A stretch of DNA of 10,425 nucleotides, from positions 156 through 10,580 of the forward strand of contig PMEV01000267.1 of the NCBI GenBank assembly GCA_003154855.1. Reading direction: 5' to 3'. Positions 1 to 5,296 of the stretch are shown here, one piece after another. The stretch comes from Bryobacterales bacterium. Its GTDB lineage: Bacteria; Acidobacteriota; Terriglobia; Bryobacterales; Bryobacteraceae. The translations under genes and the position numbers were made by a program. Numbering within the stretch: position 1 is the first letter of the stretch; each line of letters begins with the position of its first letter. Below the pieces are notes generated by a model that saw only the letters and a list, made by a program, of their open reading frames with translations, was not told the origin of the DNA and did no database searches.

Positions 1-445
1 TGCATCCGCTTGCCCACCATCAGCCCGCCTTGGGAGTAATTGTACATCTCCGCGAAGTTCATTCCCATGCTGCTACTGGTCCAAGCTACCGCGGTGAGCC
101 GGCCCCAGCCGTAGTTGGGAGGGTAGGGAGGGTAGGTCGAGTCCAGCGGGTTGCTGTCGTAATAGTAGGTGTAGCTGGAGTCCGGAATCGGTTGGCCGTA
201 TGGGTTGTTGGTGGAAGCCTGCGTCAGCCGCCCGTAGTTGTCATAGGTGTACGTGGTCGGCTGGTTCTTGGCGTCGGTCTTGGAGGCCAGCGACCCGTCG
301 GCGCGGTAAGTGTAGCTCACCGTGCCGGTTTCCGGGTTGGTGGCGCTGGTGAGCCAGCCGGTGGTCAGGCTGTAGTTGAACGTGCGGGTCTGCGTGACGC
401 TTCCCCGCGGCATGTTCACCCCGGTCAGCTTGTTCAGCAGGTTAT
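1..445 (-). pseudogene. RHS/YD-repeat protein, 5'-truncated fragment, runs off the window
   Basis: The minus strand encodes an RHS/YD-repeat core. Starting near 440 it reads LLNKLTGVNMPRGSVTQTRT, then blocks such as LTSATNPETGTVSYTYRADG, TYTYDNYGRLTQAS and SYTYYYDSNPLDS, continuing to GLMVGKRM at base 3. RHS proteins are large surface or secreted beta-shell proteins, often toxins, with many YD repeats before a variable C-terminus. Here the repeats stop abruptly near 440. Where a Tyr-Asp pair would be expected before LLNKL, the frame reads His-Asn, and further upstream it is unlike RHS although it stays open to a stop near 650. There is no signal peptide, no N-terminal part and no convincing start; the first ATG or GTG lies inside the repeats at about 410-420. 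I read it as a 5'-deleted remnant or recombination scar. The C-terminal end lies beyond base 1. The family call is secure, the pseudogene call less so. I see no other gene in 446-529. Confidence 0.7.
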
Positions 446-529
446 GGTTTCGGTGCTGGCATCGGCCAACGAGGCGAGCGCCTCGGAAACAGGTGCCCGC
501 GTCGACCCCAGAGCTCTCCGCGCTGCCCG

Positions 530-1030
530 TCAATGCGGGACCTCCGCCTTCACAGGCTCCGTGACGAGAACCTGCCAGAACACCTCGTCCCCTTCCTTGC
601 AGACCGACTCGAGATGGAACCGCAGAACAACGTATGCTGGCGACGGCCTCTCATCCTTCCTCAGCACCGTGCTGGTGTCAACCTCCGATAACTCGAAGGC
701 GTCTCCGGGCCGAACGGTCGTGCACATCTTGTATTGTATTTGGCCGAAATCGTACCAATGATGTGCTTGCAGAGTTCTCCACTCACCCGTCTCGTCCTGG
801 CGCTGGACGCCGCTCATGAAGATGGGCTCCGGCGCGACGCGAATGTCGGTGTTGCCGCTGTTGCGGAACGTGGCCTTAAACCGAACGAGAAGCTTCAGGA
901 ATTCGGGGCTGCCGACGTATCCGAGGTTCGTCCTCACATCGCGAACCACCACCAAGGGGGCAGCTTTGTCAGCTCCCCAGAGCCGCGAGAGGAGAACCAG
1001 CGTGAGAACGGTCAAAAGGCGTCTCGTCAT
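530..1030 (-). CDS. secreted protein of unknown function
   Basis: A 166-residue protein starting with MTRRLLTVLTLVLLSRLWG, a basic N-terminus and hydrophobic stretch typical of a Sec signal peptide cut near residue 19. No lipobox cysteine is seen. The mature part has alternating hydrophobic strands (LVVVRDVRTNL, LLVRFKATFRNSGNTDIRV, AYVVLRFHLES, EVFWQVLVTEP) suggesting a beta-sandwich, but I do not recognise the family. Two cysteines could form a disulfide after export. The ATG at 1030 is chosen because the signal peptide begins there; a GTG at 1078 and an ATG at 1048 lie in frame but put charged residues before it. The gene follows the two-helix protein and the TonB-domain gene on the same strand, so a small envelope operon is plausible. 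Its stop lies about 90 bases from the RHS remnant. Confidence 0.6.
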   Translation of the reverse strand: MTRRLLTVLTLVLLSRLWGADKAAPLVVVRDVRTNLGYVGSPEFLKLLVRFKATFRNSGNTDIRVAPEPIFMSGVQRQDETGEWRTLQAHHWYDFGQIQYKMCTTVRPGDAFELSEVDTSTVLRKDERPSPAYVVLRFHLESVCKEGDEVFWQVLVTEPVKAEVPH

Positions 1031-1265
1031 GGGTTGATTCCGAATCATTTCTCGAGCACCCGCAGAGGGGTCTTCCACCCTTGTGCCGTGCCCCGTGTTT
1101 CAGGCGCTCAAACAGCCGTACGTAGAGCAGCACGCCGGCCGGGACTGCGACGATCGCGCCGACCCACGATGCCGCTGGTGAGCCGGTCCAATATCGCACG
1201 GCTTGATACGCCGGGTACGGCACCGCGAAATAGAGCAGCGCCAACATCAGACAGGCGACCATCAT
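969..1265 (-). CDS. small two-helix membrane protein
   Basis: A 98-residue ORF starting ATG-ATG at 1265/1262, preceded by GTGGGG about 6 bases upstream. Residues 2-23 (VACLMLALLYFAVPYP) and about 33-52 (SWVGAIVAVPAGVLLYVRLF) form two hydrophobic segments, followed by a basic tail (RLKHGARHKGGR). That suggests a helical hairpin in the inner membrane with its basic tail in the cytoplasm. The last 20 codons overlap the start and signal peptide of the next gene by 62 bases in another frame. That tail (DETPFDRSHAG...) looks like shadow sequence, so the true 3' end may have changed through a frameshift, or the overlap may be real. It starts 57 bases after the stop of the TonB-domain gene. No function can be assigned. 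Confidence 0.45.
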   Translation of the reverse strand: MMVACLMLALLYFAVPYPAYQAVRYWTGSPAASWVGAIVAVPAGVLLYVRLFERLKHGARHKGGRPLCGCSRNDSESTHDETPFDRSHAGSPLAALGS

Positions 1266-1322
1266 CGTAGCCCCACGAGCGCCGCGCTCCGCCTGGAACG
1301 ATCGGTCTCCCCTTCCGGTCGG

Positions 1323-1766
1323 TTAGTTTATCACCGCATTATAGGCCGCCGCCTTCACCAGCACCTTGTCCGGCAAGTCCACTTGGAACTCGGTAGGGCA
1401 TCGTGCTCCGGGCGTGCAGGCGCCGGACAACACGAAGGTGAAAACAAACCTGACTTCGCATTCGCTTGCCTGCGAACCGCAACCAAGGAACAGCCACTTC
1501 GAAAGTGTTTCTTTCGCGGGTGACGCCAGCGGCCCCGGACCGGACAGCACGCGAATGCTCTTGACCGTTCCATCGGGGGAAATTGCCGCGGCCAGTTCCA
1601 CCTTTCCTTGGAGAACTGCCATCCGCGCAAACGGGGGATACTCCATCCCGACGATTCGCTTCGCCGAGACGCCTGGCTGAGGCGCCTGGCCGAACCCGCA
1701 CATTGCGCAGGCTAGCACTAGCAATACGGATGAACCTGTGGTCGAACGATGTGATAGGGAGGCCAT
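1323..1766 (-). CDS. secreted protein with TonB C-terminal-like domain
   Basis: A 147-residue protein from the ATG at 1766. Residues about 11-26 (GSSVLLVLACAMCGFG) form an export signal, with QAPQP at the likely cleavage site. The next part matches the TonB C-terminal fold: MEYPPFARMAVLQGKVELAA, then ISPDGTVKSIRVLSGPGPL, a helix (SPAKETLSKWLF) and a closing strand (VRFVFTFVL). In classical TonB this domain contacts outer-membrane receptors and follows a membrane anchor and a Pro-rich linker. Both are missing here, so this is a short exported TonB-domain protein rather than an energy transducer. Mature cysteines (LGCGSQASEC and GACTPGARC) suggest disulfides. A TTG at 1775 is an alternative start; the SD is weak (GACGAG). 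A strong terminator ends only about 27 bases upstream, so expression may depend on readthrough or on a weak local promoter. Confidence 0.65.
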   Translation of the reverse strand: MASLSHRSTTGSSVLLVLACAMCGFGQAPQPGVSAKRIVGMEYPPFARMAVLQGKVELAAAISPDGTVKSIRVLSGPGPLASPAKETLSKWLFLGCGSQASECEVRFVFTFVLSGACTPGARCPTEFQVDLPDKVLVKAAAYNAVIN

Positions 1767-1792
1767 CAGTCGCAAGCTCGTCGAAGTACGGC

Positions 1793-1837
1793 CAAAATGA
1801 AAACCCCCGCCTCGCGCCGTCAGCGCCAGGCGGGGGT
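1793..1837 (-). terminator. strong intrinsic terminator, possible attenuator before the TonB-like gene
   Basis: On the minus strand, ACCCCCGCCT (1837-1828) pairs perfectly with AGGCGGGGGT (1812-1803). Inside the loop GCGC pairs again with GCGC, giving a 10-bp stem, a one-base mismatch and a 4-bp upper stem. TTTTCATTTT follows directly on the minus strand. There is no T-run on the plus side, so the direction is minus. It ends about 27 bases before the ATG of the TonB-domain gene, and the only apparent source of the transcript is the promoter at 2032-2061. Confidence 0.8.
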
Positions 1838-1951
1838 GTCGGTAGCCAATAGAATGAGCCCGAGGCTCATGGAACCAAGGTGAGGCGGCCGGTCCACTTG
1901 AACTTTGGCCTCGCCACTGATTTCGGGGCCGACTAGGTCGGAACGGTCGAC

Positions 1952-1996
1952 TTAAGAGTCGGCCACCTCACTAGGTCTGCTACTGTCAGATGACAT
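1952..1996 (-). CDS. possible 14-codon leader peptide
   Basis: ATG at 1996 reads MSSDSSRPSEVADS and stops at TAA. It is preceded by AAAGGAGGTGG (about 2017-2007), an unusually complete anti-16S match, about 10-12 bases from the ATG, and by a second, weaker AGGA 3 bases from it. The TAA lies in the loop of the first hairpin, so translation would affect folding of the following structure. Serine-rich; there is no run of one regulated amino acid as in classical biosynthetic attenuators. After the TAA the frame stays open for about 40 codons without protein-like features. Whether it is translated is unknown. Confidence 0.3.
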   Translation of the reverse strand: MSSDSSRPSEVADS

Positions 1997-2031
1997 TTTC
2001 CTGGACCACCTCCTTTTTCAGTGATGCCTCC

Positions 2032-2061
2032 ATCGTAGGAAGGAATGGCGCGGTTTGTCAA
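2032..2061 (-). promoter_or_regulatory. sigma70-type promoter of the 1793-2025 unit
   Basis: On the minus strand TTGACA (2061-2056) is a perfect -35 box and TACGAT (2037-2032) a good -10 box, with an 18-base spacer. Transcription would start near 2025. The -35 box abuts the palindrome at 2062-2079. Confidence 0.65.
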
Positions 2062-2079
2062 CCGGCGGCGCGCCGCCGG
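2062..2079. repeat. 18-bp perfect palindrome between the hydrolase stop and the -35 box
   Basis: CCGGCGGCGCGCCGCCGG is its own reverse complement. It lies 5 bases after the hydrolase stop (2085, minus) and directly touches the TTGACA at 2061-2056. As RNA it would form a 7-bp stem with a CGCG loop, but the following TTGACAAACC is a poor U-tract, so it would be a weak terminator for the hydrolase. As DNA it could be an operator for the promoter beside it. Chance in very GC-rich DNA is also possible. Confidence 0.5.
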
Positions 2080-2084
2080 GCCGC

Positions 2085-3104
2085 CTACAATTTCCTGGCC
2101 AGGAAATAGCACAGCGTGAGCCCGTCCACAATATTGAACGGGAACTGCCCCAAGGTGTAGTGGCCGCAGGGCAGCTTCCGCTCCTCGTGCTTCAGCCCGA
2201 GCTGGTGGAAAGCCTCCACCACCTGCCTGGAATAGACCGGCAGGAAGGTGGTGTCGCAACTCGTCCAGACCAGCAGGACCGGCAGATCGCGCCCCACCAG
2301 CCGGTCCAGGTAACTGGCGGGGCTGATGACGGCCCAGTAGTCCCGCAGCTCGTCCTGGCTCACTTCCTGGCTCAACCCGCGCTGGACGTGCCGGGTCGAG
2401 AGCCCGGTCCAAACCACGTCGCCGAAGTACATCGAAACGTGGTTCAAAGCGGCGGCCTTGACGCGGGGGTCGTGCGCCGCCGCCATGAAGGCGATGCAGG
2501 AGCCGAGGCTGGTCCCCAACAGCCCCAGCCGGTCGTAGCCATGCATCTCGAGGAAGTCCAGGCAGGCCCGCGTGTCGATCACCGACTGCCGGGCCGCATG
2601 GATGGTCCTTCCGATGTTGCTCGAGACGTGGTAATCGGCCCGCGCGGTCTCCGGCGGCCTACGCCGGTCGTGGTAGGCCATGCTCATCCGCAGGGCGGTG
2701 ATGCCGAACCGGTTCAGCAGCCGGCACAGATTTGCGTGGCCCTGTTGGTCCGCATTCCACTGGGGCAGCACCACCACGGCGCGCCCGAGATCCTGGTCGG
2801 CGGGATACAGATCGGCGTGCACCCGGTTGTTCTCGGGATACGGCGTCTCGAGCGGGCTGGTGAAGGTGAGGTGGCCATCCACCATGCGGTAATCGGTGGG
2901 CCGCTTATAGGAGTAGAAGGCCTCCGAACCGGCCAGCCAGCCCGCGGTGCGCGCCCGGACGGCGTCGCGCACGTCTTTCCCTTCGCCCTCCGGCAGATCC
3001 ATCCAATCCAGCCCCCACTCAAAGGGGCGTTCGACCCGGTTGAAGTCGCGGTTGGCCAGACGAGTTTCCCAGCGGTCCATCCAGCGGGCATAGGCGCTTA
3101 CCAT
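2085..3104 (-). CDS. alpha/beta hydrolase, ABHD18 (DUF2048)-like
   Basis: A 339-residue protein without signal peptide or membrane segments, so probably cytoplasmic. The alpha/beta-hydrolase core starts near residue 108 (AVVVLPQWNADQQGHANLC). The nucleophile elbow is G197-T-S199-L-G201, followed by SCIAFMAAAHDPRVKA. The acid is probably Asp284 in WTSCDTTFLP, and the base His315 in LPCGHYTLGQFPF. The blocks LCRLLNRFGITALRMSM, AYHDRRRPPE and FGDVVWTGLSTRHV are what I recall of the ABHD18/DUF2048 group, whose substrate is unknown; an esterase or lipase-like activity is the natural guess. Length fits the family and all three catalytic residues are present. The ATG at 3104 has no SD; a TACAAT box 11 bases upstream suggests a near-leaderless mRNA. 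It appears to stand alone between two structured gaps. Confidence 0.85.
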   Translation of the reverse strand: MVSAYARWMDRWETRLANRDFNRVERPFEWGLDWMDLPEGEGKDVRDAVRARTAGWLAGSEAFYSYKRPTDYRMVDGHLTFTSPLETPYPENNRVHADLYPADQDLGRAVVVLPQWNADQQGHANLCRLLNRFGITALRMSMAYHDRRRPPETARADYHVSSNIGRTIHAARQSVIDTRACLDFLEMHGYDRLGLLGTSLGSCIAFMAAAHDPRVKAAALNHVSMYFGDVVWTGLSTRHVQRGLSQEVSQDELRDYWAVISPASYLDRLVGRDLPVLLVWTSCDTTFLPVYSRQVVEAFHQLGLKHEERKLPCGHYTLGQFPFNIVDGLTLCYFLARKL

Positions 3105-3115
3105 GGAGGGAATTT

Positions 3116-3121
3116 ATTGTA
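3116..3121 (-). promoter_or_regulatory. -10 box of the hydrolase gene
   Basis: TACAAT on the minus strand ends 11 bases before the hydrolase ATG, predicting a transcript start about 3-6 bases before the start codon. The -35 region is weak (TTTTGG with a 17-base spacer, inside the T-run of the terminator upstream). No SD lies between the box and the ATG. Confidence 0.45.
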
Positions 3122-3140
3122 GCAGAAACGAGCAGGGACC

Positions 3141-3170
3141 AAAAAAAGAAACCCCGCCATAAGACGGGGT
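3141..3170 (-). terminator. intrinsic terminator upstream of the hydrolase
   Basis: On the minus strand ACCCCGTC-TTAT-GGCGGGGT (3170-3151) forms an 8-position stem with one mismatch and is followed by TTTCTTTTTTT. The tract is T-rich only on the minus side. It ends about 37 bases before the hydrolase ATG. No normal-sized minus-strand gene lies upstream that it would serve, so it either ends a short transcript from the 3171-3330 segment or insulates the hydrolase. Confidence 0.75.
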
Positions 3171-3330
3171 GCGGAGTGTACGGTTGCCGAGAGGCAACTA
3201 CCCTCCAAAGCGATCAGAACCTCACATAACCCCGCGCAGTGATGAGCAATCCGCGGGCCACGCGTAAGTCATAGTACCCACTAGGTCGGGGGGTGCCTCG
3301 ATTCCGTTTTTCATATACTTTACCCCGATA
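3171..3330. other. structured intergenic segment, possible RNA element
   Basis: The segment holds a compound hairpin: GGAG (3173-3176), GTA (3178-3180) and GTTGCC (3183-3188) pair with GGCAAC (3193-3198), TAC (3199-3201) and CTCC (3203-3206). Read as plus-strand RNA the loop is GAGA, a GNRA tetraloop; as minus it is UCUC. A second inverted repeat, CCCGCG and CGCGGG with a 15-base loop, lies at about 3232-3258. The words CACTAGGTC and ACTAGGTCGG at 3279-3289 recur in the 1929-1977 segment. The plus loop suggests a plus-strand RNA, while the terminator at 3141-3170 suggests minus, so direction is open. No promoter is clear. I do not recognise a riboswitch class. Confidence 0.35.
3222..3314 (-). 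CDS. possible 30-codon small ORF
   Basis: ATG at 3314 opens MKNGIEAPPDLVGTMTYAWP and runs 30 codons to TGA at 3222. GGGG lies 8 bases upstream. It contains the shared GACCTAGTG word and ends before the hairpin and terminator at 3141-3206. There is no recognisable family and the residue composition is unremarkable. It is listed only because the 1793-2025 unit has a comparable small ORF before its terminator. Confidence 0.15.
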   Translation of the reverse strand: MKNGIEAPPDLVGTMTYAWPADCSSLRGVM

Positions 3331-3376
3331 GGGCTATACGATTCTGAATTCGCGGTCCTCCGGCCGCCATTTCAGG

Positions 3377-3382
3377 TACAAT
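3377..3382 (+). promoter_or_regulatory. -10 box of the MFS gene
   Basis: TACAAT on the plus strand ends 6 bases before an in-frame GTG at 3389, the distance expected between a -10 box and the first transcribed base. No good -35 box is seen. This supports a leaderless mRNA starting at the GTG. Confidence 0.4.
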
Positions 3383-3388
3383 ACCGAG

Positions 3389-4615
3389 GTGGCCGCAACC
3401 TCGGGAACCATGTCCAGTTCCGGGTCCGACCAGCTCCGGCTGAAGACCGCGCTGGCGCGCAAGGCGCTGGCGGGCTTCTTCCTGTCGGGACTGCTCTCCT
3501 CGTATCTGGGCGCCATCCTTCCCGCCTGGGGCTACCACCTCACCGAGGACTACCAGACCGTAGGCAGCTACTTCCTCAGCATGAACCTGGGCATCTGGGC
3601 CGCGCTGTGGATCGGCGCCCGGGTGCTGCCCAAAACCCGCCTCGGAACCACCCTGGTGGTGGCCTGTTCGCTGGCCTGCTCGGGATTTGTGTACCTGGCG
3701 CTGGTTCCGCCGACCTTTTCACCCTGGTGGCGAATGGCCGGCGTGCTGGTGATCGGCTGTGGCGCCGGCCTGCTGAACAGCGCCATGTTCCAGGCCATCA
3801 CTCCGCTCTACCGCCTGGAACCGGCAGCCACCGTGAACCTGGCCGGCACGTTCTTCGGACTGGGCTGCGTGGTGATGGCCGTTCTCGCGGCCGGGACCTT
3901 CTACGTCTACAGCGTTCCGAGCATTCTGGTGTTCATCGCCCTGATTCCCGGTTTCTTCATCCCCTTCTACGCGCGGCGCTCGATTACCACCGAACTGGCG
4001 GACGGCCAGCCCTCCTGGAAACAGACGTTCTCCGATCTCCGCAGGCCGATAGCGGTCCTGTTCGCTCTGCTGCTGTTCTTCCAGTTCGGCAACGAGTGGG
4101 CCATCGCCGGGTGGCTGCCGCTGTACCTGTGCAAGAGCCTGGGCATCAGCCCGGAATCGTCGCTGGTGATGCTGGCGGTGTACTGGCTGGCGCTGCTGGT
4201 CGGAAGGACGCTGGTGGTTTCGCTCCTCCCCAGGTTGCATCACGGCAAGCTGCTGATGGGCGGCGCCATGGGGGCGTTGCTGGGTTGCCTCATCCTGATC
4301 TCGACCGACAACATCTTCGGCGCGGTGGTGGGAATTCTGCTGGTGGGAGGCGGATTCGCGCCGGTATATCCGCTGGTCGTCGAGAAAATCGGGGGCCGAT
4401 TTCCCTATTATCGTCCCGGACTCTTCAATGGCATATTCTCGATCGCACTGACCGGCGGGATGCTGGCCCCCTGGTCGCTGGGCTTCTTCACCGATGCGTG
4501 GGGCATCCGGGCGGTCATGGCGCTGCCGCTGCTGGGCACCGTGATGGTGGTGCTGCTCCTGGTGGCGATTTGGGCGGAGGCGCACTTCATGTCCGCCCCC
4601 CGGGTCTTAAAGTAG
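3389..4615 (+). CDS. MFS transporter, FHS/fucose-permease-like
   Basis: A 408-residue protein with about 12 hydrophobic segments in two halves around a hydrophilic centre (RSITTELADGQPSWKQTFSDLRR). The first half has LSSYLGAILPAWGYHL and GCGAGLLNSAMFQAITPLY; the second has FFQFGNEWAIAGWLPLYL and GGGFAPVYPLVVEKIGGRFP. These resemble the fucose:H+ symporter-like (FHS) branch of the major facilitator superfamily, so a small sugar or sugar derivative driven by the proton gradient is a reasonable but unproven substrate. GTG 3389 is preferred because TACAAT sits exactly one promoter distance upstream; ATG 3410 (MSSSGSDQLRLK) is the alternative and also lacks a usable SD. The last 9 bases overlap the convergent gene ending at 4607. 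No sugar enzyme lies next to it to name the substrate. Confidence 0.85.
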   Translation: MAATSGTMSSSGSDQLRLKTALARKALAGFFLSGLLSSYLGAILPAWGYHLTEDYQTVGSYFLSMNLGIWAALWIGARVLPKTRLGTTLVVACSLACSGFVYLALVPPTFSPWWRMAGVLVIGCGAGLLNSAMFQAITPLYRLEPAATVNLAGTFFGLGCVVMAVLAAGTFYVYSVPSILVFIALIPGFFIPFYARRSITTELADGQPSWKQTFSDLRRPIAVLFALLLFFQFGNEWAIAGWLPLYLCKSLGISPESSLVMLAVYWLALLVGRTLVVSLLPRLHHGKLLMGGAMGALLGCLILISTDNIFGAVVGILLVGGGFAPVYPLVVEKIGGRFPYYRPGLFNGIFSIALTGGMLAPWSLGFFTDAWGIRAVMALPLLGTVMVVLLLVAIWAEAHFMSAPRVLK

Positions 4616-5272
4616 CGGCAAGACAACCTGGCCGGTCGCGCTCCGATAGATCAGCTCGAGCGACTTCAAGGACTTCATCCTGCCCCGGTAAGCGAAGTAG
4701 AGATGGCCGGCGACCGGATTGTTCGAGTCTCCCACGGGCAGGGCGGCATCCACCACGGCTTCGTCGGCGGTGCGGACGGGTTGCTTCTCGATGCCGGTCC
4801 GATTCTGGTCCGGCACGCGCGGGGTCGGCGGAGCTTGAGGGTCGCCGGGGAAGCGCCCCTGGGGCGTCGGCGGCGCGAGGATGATCGGCCCTAGCTGACC
4901 CGTGATTGCAGACCCCCGCTGCTGCTGGGGGTCGGGATATTTCAGCGCATAGGCAACCAACTCGGGCGCCTCGGGGGCCTGGCCGTCCCCTTTCTTGCCG
5001 TTGATCCGGAGCGCGAAGTGGGCCGTCGCCACGTCGATGGTCTGGTGTTTGGGAGGGTAGAGGGCGACTTCGACGACCAGGAAACCGGGCACGAAATAGG
5101 TCTGGCCGTCGCTCGAAACGCTGTGCACCAGGTATTCGGCGCCCAGCTCGATCTCGCCCAGCTTGCCGTGCGCCGGATACTCGGCCGGGCTGCCCTTGGG
5201 GGTGGTCCCGTGCTGCCCCCACAGCGCCGGAGAACAAAGCCAAAGGACAACCGCGAGCCAGCGGGCGATCAC
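4607..5272 (-). CDS. secreted protein of unknown function
   Basis: A 221-residue protein. MIARWLAVVLWLCSPALWG is a Sec signal peptide, with likely cleavage before QHGTTPKG. Residues 36-95 look like beta strands (EIELGAEYLVHS, TYFVPGFLVVEVALYP, AHFALRINGKK). A proline-rich linker follows at about 129-155 (LAPPTPQGRFPGDPQAPPTP), and a C-terminal block GHLYFAYRGRMKSLKSLELI at 189-208. I do not recognise a named family; the layout suggests a periplasmic or surface beta-domain protein. The start is GTG 5272, because ATG 5274 is out of frame and stops at once. A minus-strand TATACT (5284-5279) lies 6 bases upstream, implying a leaderless mRNA. It is divergent from the PBP4 gene with 24 bases between the starts, and convergent with the MFS gene with a 9-base overlap. 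Confidence 0.7.
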   Translation of the reverse strand: MIARWLAVVLWLCSPALWGQHGTTPKGSPAEYPAHGKLGEIELGAEYLVHSVSSDGQTYFVPGFLVVEVALYPPKHQTIDVATAHFALRINGKKGDGQAPEAPELVAYALKYPDPQQQRGSAITGQLGPIILAPPTPQGRFPGDPQAPPTPRVPDQNRTGIEKQPVRTADEAVVDAALPVGDSNNPVAGHLYFAYRGRMKSLKSLELIYRSATGQVVLPLL

Positions 5273-5278
5273 ATCTGA

Positions 5279-5286
5279 AGTATAAT
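5279..5286. promoter_or_regulatory. overlapping divergent -10 boxes
   Basis: The 8 bases AGTATAAT hold TATAAT on the plus strand (5281-5286) and TATACT on the minus strand (5284-5279). The first lies 10 bases before ATG 5297, the second 6 bases before GTG 5272. Neither side has a good -35 box or an SD. RNA polymerase could occupy only one direction at a time. Confidence 0.6.
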
Positions 5287-5296
5287 CCGAGTTTCC

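Larger units (their letters stand above)
1793..2025 (-). ncRNA. candidate structured small RNA or leader, about 230 nt
   Basis: This is a complete minus-strand transcription unit with no gene of normal size. It runs from a predicted start near 2025 (promoter at 2032-2061) to the terminator at 1803-1837. In between are hairpins CGACT-CTTA-AGTCG (1961-1948), CCGAC-CTA-GTCGG (1941-1929) and ATGAGCC-TCG-GGCTCAT (1870-1854), all perfect stems. There is also a possible long pairing of GAGGTGGCC with GGCCGCCTC that would compete with the first hairpin. A strong AAAGGAGGTGG and a 14-codon ORF lie at the 5' end. The hairpin stems read on either strand, but promoter and terminator both point to minus. 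I do not recognise a known RNA family. It may be a free small RNA, a small-peptide mRNA, or a leader controlling the TonB-like operon downstream. Confidence 0.5.

Noticed and set aside
30..761. Plus-strand 243-codon frame over the RHS fragment
   Set aside because: Val/Gly-rich shadow of the RHS repeats; no start signal or family.
1816..1951. Continuation of the 14-codon ORF past its TAA (about 40 open codons)
   Set aside because: No recoding signal, no protein-like features, and the frame ends inside the terminator loop.
2055..3122. Plus-strand 355-codon open frame opposite the hydrolase
   Set aside because: The minus strand encodes a complete alpha/beta hydrolase with its catalytic triad; the plus frame is rich in Gly, His, Gln and Pro without any domain, as expected for antisense of GC-rich coding DNA.
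3334..3516. Minus-strand 60-codon frame across the MFS start
   Set aside because: The part ending LKWRPEDREFRIV looks protein-like, but the frame is antisense to the MFS N-terminus and has no SD or promoter.
3607..4884. Plus-strand 425-codon frame overlapping the MFS gene
   Set aside because: Arg- and Gly-rich shadow of the MFS frame, which has clear membrane segments; it also runs across two unrelated genes.
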